NCBI RefSeq assembly: GCF_024763615.1
Contig: NC_077222.1
Coordinates: 33,728,001-33,792,000, forward strand
Length of the DNA: 64,000 bases
Reading direction: 5' to 3'
Source of the DNA: Phlebotomus papatasi
Lineage: Eukaryota > Arthropoda > Insecta > Diptera > Psychodidae
The stretch's first letter is position 1. The number at the start of each line of letters is the position of its first letter. The notes beneath the pieces are model-generated. The model was not told the DNA's origin, searched no databases, and saw only the letters and a program-made list of their open reading frames with translations. A program made the translations under genes and the position numbers. Positions 56,501 through 61,619 of this stretch are shown here, piece after piece.

Positions 56501-59012
56501 TTCCCATACAGATTTGAAATGCATATTTCCTTAGAGATAAAGAAAAATAATCTTCGGAAAAATCGTAAAGCGAAAAATTTTCTAAGACAATACACTATTT
56601 AAAAACCTGTTGTTGCAGAGCTGGTCAACGAAAAATTCATTGTTGCATTGTGCCCAATGTTGTTTAAAAAAAAACATGTAGCGTTGTTTGACCGCTTATC
56701 ATTATTTAAGAGATCTGCAGTTCAAAGATTCAAGATAGTAATTTGAATATTTGAAGGACCCCCACGAATGAACTTTCGCACTGCATTACCTTTCTAGTCA
56801 GGCTTTTGAGGGACATCTCAAAACTGTTTAATTAGATATTTCCGCTTGGAAAAATTTAACCAATTTCATTCAAAAACTAATTCCATCTAAGTGTTTTCAA
56901 GGTCATAGCTTAAGAAAGTTTAGGAAAGCGTACATAAATCAATTGGTAAAGTTTTGATTTGCTCATACGAATTCGATTTTGTTTCAAATTATATTTGCAA
57001 CTTCTATTCTAATTTCTGTAATCAAAATTAATCTTCTTTTATTTCTGATCAATTTTAGATACTATTTTAAGCGATTTATAAAGATATTGTACAATAGAGC
57101 ACCAATACATTTGACCAGTAAAAAAAATTTCAGCAATCAATTTCTTTCTCAAACGTTTTACAACTTATCTATCCAACTCTTTAGCATTTTTCTTCTCTTA
57201 AACATCACAACAAATTAAATTTAGTTTATTTCAATTTGAATTCGAAAAAGTAAGATGGAAAATGTGAATTTTGATTTCAAGAAATTTTTCTGATTTAAAA
57301 TGTATGCCGGAGATATTTTGATCCGTGCAAGTTCTGATATGGGCAAAATAAAAAGTATATTTAATTTTCTCTGCAGTCATTGTAGGCGTAAATTACATTA
57401 ATTTTATTGAATTCATTGTGCAAAATTTAGGTTTCTTACTGACCTAACCGTGCTATCACACTAGGATTTTTTTCAATTTGTAATTTCAATTTAATTTTCA
57501 GATGATTTGTTCCTATGCGTTATTTTCCACTAAAAACCAATTGAATTGATAGAACTGCACTTATTTATTAATGAAAACTAATACTTGGTCCAGAAAAACC
57601 TGTTTAAGTATGTTAAAATAGCATAAATGTGGTTGCTCAAATAAATTTGATTTCAGCAAATTAAAATGTTAAAATTGTTCACTAATTTCAATTTTATTGC
57701 AGTTACACAAGTAGTCTTTCGAAGAAAATTGTTCTTAATAAATTTATACAAGTAATTAATATTATTTGTGCCCAAAATATAAGATAAATACAGTGTTTTA
57801 GTGATAAACTTGCATGAAGTGAAGCTTAAGTATCGGGTGTAATTCATTAAGTTCCTCCAAAGCCATTCGAAGGAAATTGTTATGTTAAGAAATTTCAGTT
57901 GGGAGTTGGGACAACTTTATACAGATTTTCAATAAGACTATATCAGAGTCGCTGCAATAGCCCTTTGCCTACAAATTTTTTTCTGGCTTTAGTGATCCTT
58001 CTGATTAACAGATAAGTGACTTATAAGACATTTTAAGTACTATCACACATTTTTTTGAGTCATTTCTAATCAAAAATCTCGCGGATCTATTTAAAATTGA
58101 GCAAATTTCTTGCAAAATGCGTCCTGACTGTGAGAATTTTTAAGTAAATTCTAGAAATCTTAATGGTCAATTGGCTCAATTGAATTTAAAATTAAAACGG
58201 GAAAAATCCTAGTGTGATAGCACCGTAAATTTGATATTCTACTAATTCAAATTTATTTTTTTTATTGCTCTTCTGTTCTCTCCCAAAAAGTTATGCAAAT
58301 CACTTTTCTTAATTCATTACATAACTTAATTATTTACGTACTCGTAAGAAGAGTAATTAAAAGTTTTTCGAGAATTTCTTGAAGTAAAAAATGCACTATT
58401 GTGTAATGATTGTTCTTTATTCAAAAGAAATGCATTCACTAAGTGAATGTTGGCAGGAAGAGAATGTTTCTCAATCTCTAATCGTTTTTCTTTTCAGGGT
58501 CTGTGAACGATGGCATCGAAGCAATGGCATCAATGTCGTGATTTATCCCGAAATGTTATGCGCTGGCTACCGAGGAGGAGGAAAAGATTCATGTCAAGGT
58601 AAAATTGAAAGGAAATTCGATGAAGTAGGGTCTAAATGGGTTTAAAGAAGAGCACATGCTCTATAACGCAAATGTCCCGGGTTTGAATCTCGCTTTAATC
58701 ACCAAAAATTTTCTGGGATCAAATGGATTGAAATGGGGTCTAAAGAGCTAGATATTTATATTAATTCATAAAAATTATTTTCCAGGTGACAGTGGAGGAC
58801 CTCTAATGCACGAAAAGAATGGACGATGGTATCTTATAGGTAAAGATTTTCCTGAGAATTTAAAATTCCTTTAAAGAAAATCCCTATTGACCTCTGCCCT
58901 TTTTGCAGGAATTGTCTCAGCTGGGTACTCTTGTGCAAATCGTGGCCAACCAGGAATTTACCATCGAGTTGCCTACACCGTCGATTGGATCTCCTACGTG
59001 AGCAACTTATAA
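22457..59012 (+). CDS. CG8170: Secreted clip-domain trypsin-like serine protease (CG8170-like), 9 exons
   Basis: Predicted join: 22457-23520, 28193-28296, 38082-38297, 52378-52489, 52721-52974, 53059-53197, 58498-58598, 58786-58839, 58909-59012. All junctions are GT-AG and the phases agree, giving 715 residues. The order is signal peptide (about 1-21), a Pro/Ser/Thr-rich low-complexity region with an acidic patch (128-140), a six-cysteine clip-like domain (393-425), the activation site R475/I476 (IVGG), and an S1 catalytic domain (476-715). The triad is H515, D567 and S666. D660 in the S1 pocket, with the glycines of SAGY and QPGIY, predicts cleavage after Arg or Lys. C463 and C587 probably tether the prodomain to the catalytic domain after activation. 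The protein should be secreted as a zymogen. Its substrate is unknown; family members act in extracellular proteolytic cascades. The CG8170 match is from memory of the very conserved catalytic domain. Only the exon 3 acceptor and the 5' leader are uncertain. Confidence 0.93.
23718..23941. mobile_element. TAAGGTAAAGTACCCTC MITE in intron 1
   Basis: Left TAAGGTAAAGTACCCTCACT followed by CGACCGG; the right end is the complement, CCGGTCGAGCGAGGATACTT then TACCTTA. The arms are about 28 bases with the GTCGA core kept. Confidence 0.65.
23942..25510. other. Intron 1, AT-rich, nothing recognised
   Basis: No exon or element with clear ends. The short open frame at 24371-24640 lacks splice-site and domain support. 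Confidence 0.3.
25511..25731. mobile_element. TAGGGGAAAGTGCCCATGC MITE in intron 1, short copy
   Basis: Left TAGGGGAAAGTGCCCATGCT then TGATACC; right GGTATCAAGCATGGGCGCTT then TCCCCTA. The arms are about 40 bases, with GAAGCTTC words inside. 221 bases. A much longer relative lies at 34699-35674. Confidence 0.75.
25797..26058. mobile_element. TTA-flanked TGGTGCTAYTCCAATG MITE (PIF/Harbinger-like)
   Basis: Left TGGTGCTACTCCAATGAAAA; right TTTTCATTGGAATAGCACCA. The inverted arms run about 60 bases through TTTTTTTAGTAC. TTA occurs on both sides (25794-25796 and 26059-26061). Confidence 0.75.
26622..26850. repeat. AAACCTACTAA-ended dispersed repeat, copy 1 (intron 1)
   Basis: Begins ACTAAACCTACTAACG and ends TTAGTAGGTTTAAA. 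The interior (ACATGCATATTTTAAGAAAT, TACCGTTTAAATATRTGTTA) is shared with 35766-36007. Confidence 0.55.
26851..28192. other. End of intron 1, AT-rich
   Basis: CAATCAATCAATCAAT repeats near 27388. The last 300 bases are pyrimidine-rich and lead into the exon 2 acceptor. No other feature. Confidence 0.3.
28193..28296 (+). CDS. CG8170: Protease exon 2: conserved linker before the clip domain
   Basis: The acceptor is TTTGCAG at 28192. The leading T completes Arg355, and the frame then reads DQNFGLNELAAIQDVRNEF and so on to VNVDR, with one G left before GTAAAT at 28297. The peptide is amphipathic and polar with no cysteines, and links the disordered region to the clip-like domain. Its phase (2 in, 1 out) matches the neighbouring exons exactly, which is the main evidence that it belongs to this gene. 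It stands alone between introns of 4.7 kb and 9.8 kb. Confidence 0.85.
28297..29552. other. Start of intron 2, AT-rich
   Basis: No element with clear ends and no exon recognised. GAGGTTATGTT words occur at 28582, 29186 and elsewhere without forming an array. Confidence 0.3.
29553..30260. mobile_element. CACTNAG-ended element, long copy (TA-flanked), in intron 2
   Basis: Ends CACTAAGCAAAAACC and TTTTTCTGAGTG with TA on both sides, like the MITEs at 18472 and 19150. About 708 bases. The arms repeat AAAACAACTC and GAGTTGAATTAA. Inside are a hairpin (GACTGAAGTATATGCTTAA with its near-complement, 29750-29805) and short repeats of GAGTTATTTTAAC at 29990-30095. Confidence 0.6.
30658..31264. mobile_element. 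GCCGGAG-family MITE, copy 7, split by a nested insertion
   Basis: Left GGCACCGGTACACCTTTTAG; right TTATTTGGGTGTGCCGAAGC. Removing 30798-31142 leaves about 260 bases, the usual family length. The break lies in the central AAAGAAGTTGTA region. Confidence 0.75.
30798..31142. mobile_element. TA-flanked CAGTAGACT MITE nested in another MITE
   Basis: Left CAGTAGACTATCTCAAATTC; right GAATTAGCGAGAGTCTACTG; TA on each side (30796-30797 and 31143-31144). This is the TA duplication and size expected of a Tc1/mariner-derived non-autonomous element, inserted into an older GCCGGAG element. Confidence 0.8.
31265..34079. other. Intron 2 middle, AT-rich
   Basis: No exon recognised. Holds the CT microsatellite at 33643-33668 (listed separately). 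A short minus frame at 32769-32587 is unconvincing. Confidence 0.3.
33643..33668. repeat. CT dinucleotide microsatellite
   Basis: Thirteen uninterrupted CT units; likely polymorphic in length. Shorter CT tracts lie at 52146 and 52645. Confidence 0.95.
34080..34690 (-). repeat. Partial inverted copy of the 47.3-47.7 kb repeat, in intron 2
   Basis: Read in complement, it matches 47330-47700: AGCTATAAGGG, GGTTCTAATTNTCAGAATT, GAGAAAACAAAA, AATGGC-GAANGAGGGGGTGG and CCTTTGTCGAAAACCG. It lacks the terminal inverted repeats of the 47 kb element. The frame at 34072-34368 is a by-product. Confidence 0.6.
34699..35674. mobile_element. TAGGGGAAAGTGCCCATGC element, long copy
   Basis: Left GAAAGTGCCCATGCTTGATA; right TATCAAGCATGGGCACTTTC then CCCTA. 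About 976 bases, against 221 for the copy at 25511. It could be the longer parent-like form or a copy with later insertions. No transposase frame was seen. Confidence 0.65.
35766..36007. repeat. AAACCTACTAA-family repeat, copy 2
   Basis: Shares TTGGTCGNTTTT, CGGTCAAA, ACATGCATATTTTAAGAAAT and the TACCGTTTAAATATATGTTA block with 26622-26850. The ends are more degraded. Confidence 0.55.
36171..37030. repeat. Pair of AAAGTTTGTAC / TTTTACAAACATT direct repeats
   Basis: GTAAAAGTTTGTACTT and TTTTTGTTCTTTTACAAA occur near 36176-36255 and again near 36925-37015, with further TTTGTAAA words between. They may be the two ends of one decayed element about 0.85 kb long. Confidence 0.45.
37031..38081. other. 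End of intron 2
   Basis: AT-rich, no element. The 38.0 kb part holds the three in-phase candidate acceptors for exon 3 (AG ending at 38060, 38081 and 38102). Confidence 0.3.
38082..38297 (+). CDS. CG8170: Protease exon 3: six-cysteine clip-like domain
   Basis: Encodes the segment IHCQHEGGTCEFFLLCW onward. Cysteines fall at residues 393, 400, 406, 417, 424 and 425, spacing 6-5-10-6-0, which ends in the adjacent Cys pair typical of clip domains. A linker (DLTDLPNKDYGPV) then leads to the catalytic part. The donor is CCCA before GTGAGT at 38298. The acceptor is less certain. CAG ending at 38081 is preferred because of its context and a CTGAT branch-like motif about 30 bases upstream. AAG ending at 38060 keeps the same phase and would add seven residues. 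AAG ending at 38102 also keeps phase but loses the first cysteine, so it is disfavoured. Confidence 0.85.
38298..39180. other. Start of intron 3
   Basis: No exon recognised. A CAGGCCGATCCTTGAGAATA module lies at 39086-39115, related to 19424. The open frame at 38568-38882 is not supported as a gene. Confidence 0.3.
39181..39589. mobile_element. Harbinger-like MITE, TATCACACTTGCACATT family, copy 2
   Basis: CGGCGTTATCACACTTGCAC on the left and GTGCAAGTGTGATAACACCG on the right, flanked by TTA on both sides. Very similar over its full length to 17235-17640. About 409 bases. The arms include ATTAATGTGAA and GACAATTAATG. Confidence 0.8.
39590..41537. other. Intron 3, AT-rich with an inverted CTCGAGAAT module
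   Basis: 39815-39850 carries AGGCCAAAAATTCTCGAGAA then TCAACCTGAATTT, inverse to 39086-39115, so the MITE at 39181 may sit inside an older inverted-repeat element. TTAATTTAATTAATTTT-like sequence near 40980. No gene. Confidence 0.35.
41538..41746. mobile_element. GTAGATG...ACGGTACC MITE, copy A
   Basis: Direct, diverged copy of 42026-42259: shares GAATTAAAGAAAAGNTTA, CAAAGTAACCC and the GTCTACCGTACC end. Its left end (CTGTAGATGTTGG) is degraded. Confidence 0.5.
41780..41998 (+). mobile_element. Retroposon (SINE-like) with 11-bp target duplication
   Basis: TGGATAAAGCT occurs at 41769-41779 and again at 41998-42008. The 3' end is a short GAATGAATGAATGGA-type tail, and the body holds GGATCACCCGCGAACATC and GACCTAAGCTAGCGACCTCG. 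The duplication and simple-repeat tail point to LINE-driven insertion. No tRNA-like head or reverse transcriptase was seen. It may also be a 5'-truncated LINE end. Confidence 0.6.
42026..42259. mobile_element. TGTACCGTAGATG...CATCTACGGTACC MITE, copy B
   Basis: Left GTACCGTAGATGCGGGAACT then GTCCGTGGGTGACTTTG; right, in complement, GGTACCGTAGATGAGGGTAA then CCGTGGGTGATTTTG. The arms are about 50 bases. Confidence 0.65.
42736..43632. mobile_element. TAGGGGAGACTGGGGYAAAAAGT element in intron 3
   Basis: Left TAGGGGAGACTGGGGTAAAA; right, in complement, TAGGGGAGACTGGGGCAAAA. About 897 bases. CTTGGGGTAAAAAGTAACAA recurs inside near 43097, so the interior may be a rearranged or nested copy. No transposase. 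Confidence 0.7.
43633..45832. other. Intron 3, AT-rich, nothing recognised
   Basis: Frames at 44996-45283 and 45495-45770 are low-complexity hydrophobic translations of AT-rich DNA with no gene support. Confidence 0.3.
45833..45984. mobile_element. piggyBac-like MITE, copy 3
   Basis: Left TTAACCTTTAAGGACGAGTA; right TTCGTCCTTAAATGGTTGA. It shares the CACCGGTG-type inner palindrome with the copy at 8343. One terminal C is lost, and the right TTAA has become TTGA. Confidence 0.7.
46164..46400. repeat. Inverted repeat with ACTTACGACTTAA arms
   Basis: CACTTACGACTTAATCC near 46190 and CGACTTAAGTCGTAAGTGAG near 46373 are inverted. A second pair, CATCAGTTTCCCA against GAAACTGATGG, lies inside. Related in outer sequence to the long inverted repeat at 62604-63108. 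Confidence 0.5.
46650..47080. repeat. Dispersed GGCAAAGCGTC / GAACCGGTT repeat
   Basis: AAAGAGTGGCAAAGCGTCCC and AATGCTCAAACTC match 3965-4015. The GAACTGGTTCATTAACGG and GAAACCGG part, and TTTTTAACCTTTGATCTTGA to 47080, match 53780-54010 in complement. Confidence 0.5.
47273..47298. repeat. CCGG tetranucleotide repeat
   Basis: About six and a half CCGG units in otherwise AT-rich DNA, between ATATGTGGCTATTTTACG and CTCTTTGGAGC. Self-complementary and able to fold. A related GCCGGACGGCCG lies at 34623 in the partial inverted copy. Confidence 0.9.
47490..48350. repeat. Degenerate tandem repeat, unit about 290-300 bases
   Basis: AATTTTAGWATGTTRTAG recurs at about 47492, 47791 and 48080. Between them, in the same order, come CCCGAGCTATAAGGG or GGAGATATAAGGGG, then CTCCGGTTCTA, then GGNGGCGC. 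At least three diverged units are visible. Confidence 0.65.
48963..49147. repeat. Long hairpin (arms about 78 bases)
   Basis: TTTGATGAGACAAGACAATT through CGACGACCATATGATCAGAC to GACCCTTTCTGT is mirrored by ACAGAAAGGGTCATTCAGCT back to CTTGTCTCATCAAA, with a loop of about 30 bases. Only a few mismatches. Confidence 0.8.
49199..49753. repeat. GACGGACAGACGG dispersed repeat and poly-G tract
   Basis: 49250-49400 (GGGTCGACTTATGGGAGGGT, AAGTCGCTATCTCTAACC, CTGACGGACAGACGGACAAA) is related in complement to 53560-53770 and in part to 54455-54725. A run of about 12 G lies at 49471-49482. The open frames here are products of the repeat. Confidence 0.5.
49754..49972. mobile_element. TAGGGGAAAGTACTCTCCCTT MITE
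   Basis: Left TAGGGGAAAGTACTCTCCCT then CGAACATTCATGCC; right GGCATGAACGTTCAAAGGGA then GAGCACTTTCCCCTA. The arms are about 40 bases. Its outer 11 bases equal those of 25511-25731, but the inner arms are different. Confidence 0.75.
49973..52377. other. End of intron 3, AT-rich
   Basis: No element with ends. CT-rich tracts at 51875-51893 and 52146-52157. The acceptor for exon 4 is at 52377. Nothing else was recognised. Confidence 0.3.
52378..52489 (+). CDS. CG8170: Protease exon 4: activation site and start of catalytic domain
   Basis: Acceptor ATGCCAG at 52377, donor AAG before GTAATC at 52490. Encodes RCGISIAKQTAQRR, then IVGGDDAGFGSFPWQ. Cleavage between R475 and I476 would free the IVGG N-terminus that forms the Asp194 salt bridge in S1 proteases. 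C463 is placed to pair with C587 in exon 6, keeping clip and protease domains together after activation. The dibasic Arg-Arg suggests activation by a trypsin-like enzyme or autoactivation. Confidence 0.95.
52721..52974 (+). CDS. CG8170: Protease exon 5: catalytic His and Asp
   Basis: Acceptor TTTCCAG at 52720, donor ATTG before GTAAGT at 52975. Encodes CGGSLISRRHVVTAGHC with catalytic H515 and the C500-C516 His-loop disulphide, then DRYDVSVLTLER with catalytic D567. Both triad residues on one exon, and the near-invariant sequence, make this the most securely identified exon of the gene. Confidence 0.97.
53059..53197 (+). CDS. CG8170: Protease exon 6: middle of the catalytic domain
   Basis: Acceptor TATTGCAG at 53058, donor AATAG before GTAAGA at 53198. 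Encodes APICLPEKNEDFLGKFGW, then AGWGALNPGSRLRPK and LQAVDVPVIDNR. C587 is the partner expected for C463. GWGAL is the usual S1 autolysis-side motif. Intron 5 upstream is only 84 bases; intron 6 downstream is 5.3 kb and filled with mobile elements. Confidence 0.96.
53198..53559. other. Start of intron 6
   Basis: 53395-53500 is related to 3830-3900 (TTTTACTGCTCGAATTC, AGAGAGAGCAG). Otherwise AT-rich, no exon. Confidence 0.3.
53560..54200. repeat. Inverted relatives of the 46.7-47.1 and 49.2-49.4 kb repeats
   Basis: 53560-53770 (TACGTTTGTCTGCCTGTCCT, ACTCGAAAATGCGTCGTGCG) mirrors 49220-49400. 53780-54010 (GACATTTCGTCCTTAAACGA, ACCGGTAATGAACCGGTTC) mirrors 46890-47080 and resembles bases 40-170. 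Confidence 0.5.
54210..55116. mobile_element. Stowaway-type Tc1/mariner element in intron 6
   Basis: TA, then CTCCCTCCGTTCCGAAATA with AGTCGTACGTTTGGG on the left. On the right, its inverse (CCCAACGTACGACTTATTTC then GGAACGGAGGGAG), then TA. About 907 bases. The left arm is duplicated in tandem: TTCCGAAATAAGTC occurs at 54220 and 54254. A second inverted pair inside (GGGACCTTCGAGGGACCCCC and AAGTTGACCCTGGGAC, near 54480-54700) may be a nested repeat. No transposase. Confidence 0.8.
55501..56324 (+). mobile_element. Solo LTR of a Ty3/gypsy-like retrotransposon
   Basis: Starts TGTGGTGACCCC and ends GCGTCACAACA, with imperfect inverted tips (TGTGGTGAC against TGTTGTGAC), and is flanked by AAGG on both sides (55497-55500 and 56325-56328). 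824 bases, more GC-rich than its surroundings, with TATAAAA near 55804 as a possible LTR promoter. The 4-bp duplication fits Ty3/gypsy. No internal region or second LTR is present, so it is probably the product of LTR-LTR recombination. A minus-strand frame inside it (56038-55820) is not a gene. Confidence 0.75.
56329..57094. other. Intron 6 between solo LTR and MITE
   Basis: AT-rich, no exon and no element with ends. Confidence 0.3.
57095..57312. mobile_element. GCCGGAG-family MITE, copy 8 (degenerate)
   Basis: The core TTTCTTCTCTTAAACATCAC and the right part TGATTTAAAATGTATGCCGG match the family; the left end is lost. Lies in intron 6. Confidence 0.5.
57448..58225. mobile_element. TAA-flanked GTGCTATCACACTAGGA element (PIF/Harbinger-like)
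   Basis: Left CCGTGCTATCACACTAGGAT; right, in complement, CGGTGCTATCACACTAGGAT. TAA on each side (57445-57447 and 58226-58228). About 778 bases. The tip resembles the TTA-flanked family at 17235 and 39181 (GTTATCACAC), suggesting related transposases. Confidence 0.75.
58498..58598 (+). CDS. CG8170: Protease exon 7: S1-pocket Asp
   Basis: Acceptor TTTTCAG at 58497, donor TCAAG before GTAAAA at 58599. Encodes RVCERWHRSNGINVVIY, then MLCAGYRGGGKDSCQG. D660, six residues before the catalytic Ser, gives trypsin-type specificity. C632 and C651 form the standard methionine-loop disulphide. Confidence 0.96.
58640..58730 (+). mobile_element. Possible tRNA-derived SINE fragment within intron 7
   Basis: GAAGAGCACATGCTCTATAA followed by TCCCGGGTTTGAATCTCGC resembles a tRNA A/B box pair. 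Intron 7 is only 187 bases, so the insert makes up half of it. No complete cloverleaf. Confidence 0.35.
58786..58839 (+). CDS. CG8170: Protease exon 8: catalytic Ser (GDSGGP)
   Basis: A 54-base exon between acceptor TTCCAG (58785) and donor ATAG before GTAAAG (58840). It completes GDSGGPLMHEKNGRWYLIG with the nucleophile S666. No active-site residue is altered, so the enzyme should be catalytically competent. Confidence 0.96.
58909..59012 (+). CDS. CG8170: Protease exon 9: C-terminus and stop
   Basis: Acceptor TTTGCAG at 58908. Encodes IVSAGYSCANRGQPGIYHRV and the C-terminal helix TVDWISYVSNL, then TAA at 59010-59012. C662 and C690 pair around the S1 pocket. Gly in SAG and in QPG keep the pocket open, consistent with Asp at its base. 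Confidence 0.96.
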
Positions 59013-60175
59013 GGACTTCTTTTAATAATTTTATTGAGTCATTCGGAAAGAGAAAGAGACTTAAAAAGAAAAGACACCGAAGCACTAAATAATGATTTTT
59101 GTTGCACTTTTGGGGACTCTTTCTGCAATCAACTTTTACTTTGCAGAGGATTTTATTAAAAAAAACAATGTTTTTCTTGTTTTTTTCGGGGAACTTTTAT
59201 CACACATTATCCTCTTAATGACTTACAAAACCACAAACTAAACAGAAAAAAAATTGATAAAAAGAAAGTTTTTTGGGGATTACAAAAAAACCAATTAAGA
59301 TAAACCTTTCGTGTTGTGATAGAACAAAGAAAAAAAGGTTAAAACTTAATCTTGAACTTAATATTTTGCTGAAAGGAACTAGATTATCCCTTGAGAAGTA
59401 TTATTTCATGGATAGCGTGTTGTAGTAAAATGGCAAAGGATCATTTAAAAGAGGAATTCTTTTGACAAAAAAAATAGAAATACGATATAATCAATTCTTA
59501 ACTATGTGATATAATCAAATGAGAAAAGGGAGAGAATGAAGAGATGGGAAATTTAGGTGAAAATTGATGTTCCGGAGATGAACAACGACCATTCTGGGAT
59601 ATGTTTCTGTGAAACTGAACAAATGGTTGTGTATATAATTTATTAATGTTAATTATCATGTTTGTAAATAATTTTTAAAGAAAAAAAAACTCTCTAACTT
59701 ATAAGATGATCAATCAAAAAGCAATGTAAAAAAAACACAAGATTGTATAAACACCCGGAATTACGGCACAAATTGAGAAGATTATCGATGAAAATTTCAC
59801 CAAAAAAAAGAACCTCCATTTTCAATATTGTTACCAATTTCACCCTTTTTGCAGTGAAATGAAACATGTTTATAAAATGGATTTCCATCGAACCTATTCC
59901 GAAGAATAAGTATTGATTGTTTCCTTCCTCTTCTCAAACAATTCAACAAATTTGTGTTTTCCATAAATTACATTTAAGAAAGAGAGATAATCAAGCAATT
60001 AAACCAATTGAAAAGCAATCAAATTGTGAGGAAAAGAACAACAAAAATAGCAATATTATTGAGGAAGAGAAAATTGTGTAAAATATTTTGTACATAAACC
60101 TCCTTAATTGATATAAAAATAATTACAGTCCAGTCATTAATTGTTGTAATTACTCTATAGACGACGAAAAATAAA
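59013..60175 (+). terminator. Protease 3' untranslated region with candidate poly(A) signals
   Basis: AT-rich, no long frame. ATTAAA at 59155-59160 is the first plausible poly(A) signal and AATAAA at 60170-60175 is a canonical one. TTTATT at 59639-59644 is AATAAA on the minus strand and could end the putative convergent gene, so the two 3' ends may overlap. Confidence 0.35.
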
Positions 60176-60232
60176 AACAAAAAAGATATGAGAAAAACTC
60201 TAAAAAAAAAACAACAACAAAAAATTCTAGTA

Positions 60233-60466
60233 TTACTTTCCCCGCAGTACTTTGTCCCTAATTTCCTCCTCATCAATCTCCAATTGATCTCGATTCTGGG
60301 AGAAAATTCTGCCACTGGAAGAGTGAAATCTTCATAGAGTTCATCATAATGATCTATCGAAATGTGATTCAACGGATTCAACATTTTTTTTTACCTTCTC
60401 AATTGCACTCCTTTGGAAATTTTTCAATGATCCTCTCAAGTCATCATCAACATCTTTTGCGACTTT
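60233..60466 (-). CDS. Putative last two exons of a convergent minus-strand gene
   Basis: On the minus strand, exon 60466-60395 reads KVAKDVDDDLRGSLKNF and ends SAIEK, flanked by an AG acceptor and an AAG/GTAAAA donor. After a 99-base intron (60394-60296) with acceptor TTCTCCCAG, exon 60295-60233 continues in phase as NRDQLEIDEEEIRDK and ends LRGK before TAA. The 44-residue tail is charged and helical, looks coding, and faces the protease tail to tail. I do not recognise the protein and found no convincing upstream exon before the window ends. A competing reading without splicing (60384 to 60019) is less likely because it runs into a low-complexity hydrophobic tail. Confidence 0.35.
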
Positions 60467-61351
60467 CTATCACTAATCAACGCATATGAAGCACACAATA
60501 TTAAAGATAATGTTTTGATTTCTTGTGAACTCATCTGCCACCACGAGATGCACTAATCCTATGTGATTGATTAATCAGCGTGACACAATTCCCTACAATT
60601 GAACATTGAAAAGGTGAAGTTGATCATCTAGTCATTTGTGGTTTATTTTCTTAATTGTAAATTTTATAAAATTTCATATCAGCCACTTGAGCTCAAACTT
60701 TGCTGAAGTGTGATCTATTTTAATCTTTTTTCCCAAGAGGTATTTATTCATAAGCATACAATATTTTTAATTTTAATGTGAAATATTTTCTTTAATTTTA
60801 TTTTAGATTGCTTTCATTTTCCTAATTAAAAAAAAACTTTCTGACTTAACAATTTTAAAAATAAATAGGGGAACTGTATTAAATTTCGGCCAGCTTTTAA
60901 TTTCGGCCACTCCTTTTGTTCCTCAAATTTTCATGAATTTTTAGTCATTGCATACTCTGGCTGAAGATTATACAATGCAAAAAAAAAGAAAAATGTTCTT
61001 TCTATAAACTATATTTTGCAAAAAAAAAGATTTCTGAAGAATTCCGGATGGGCAAAGAACTGTGAGTATCAAGGTGGCCGAAATATTAGCCAAAGCTACG
61101 TTTATATCTTTTTATTCATTATAAAATGTATTAAGAATAATCTTAGAGAAAACAAAAACGATAAACTATATACGGTTACAACCAATACTCCTTAAAAAGA
61201 AATAACAAAAAAATCAATTTGTATTAAAAATATTATATTTCAAACTTAAGGCTTCAGCGGTTGCATGGTTAGAATAGTGTCCTGCACACAGGGAATCTGA
61301 CTAATGGTAAACTTGTTTTTCTGCAAAGCTTAAGCAATAAAAATGTCTACA
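60467..61351. other. Downstream DNA, AT-rich, with one TAGGGGAACTG end
   Basis: ATAGGGGAACTGTATTAAAT at 60867 with TTTCGGCCA words (60884, 60900) and GGTGGCCGAAATATTAGCC near 61073 look like the arms of another TAGGGG element whose right tip is lost. 61255-61310 has a weak tRNA-like stretch. No further exon of the minus gene was found. Confidence 0.3.
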
Positions 61352-61618
61352 TAACGACCATAGTATAACCATATTTTGACGAAAAGTATAACCACATTAT
61401 GACCACATTTTCACAGAAATTATAACCACACTATAACCTCATTTTGCCAAAAAATTATAACGACATTATGACCATATTCTGACGAGAATTCTAACTACAC
61501 TATGACTACATTTTGACGGAGATTATAACCCCATTATAACCACATTTTCACCAAAATTATAACCGTATTATAACCTCATTTTGATAGAAATTATAACTAC
61601 AATTTGAACACATTTTGA
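61352..61618. repeat. 34-bp minisatellite, about 8 units
   Basis: Unit of the form TATAACCACATTATGACCAC then ATTTTGACGAAAAT, 34 bases, repeated from 61352 to 61618 with substitutions but almost no length change. It stops one base before the TTAA of the next element. Confidence 0.85.
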
Positions 61619-61619
61619 C

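Noticed and set aside
60019..60384. Unspliced 121-codon minus frame as a gene
   Set aside because: Its second half is a low-complexity Phe/Ile/Val translation of AT-rich sequence. The spliced model ending at 60233 fits better.
61352..61618. CRISPR-like array
   Set aside because: The units are contiguous 34-base repeats without spacers, in a eukaryotic genome; it is a minisatellite.
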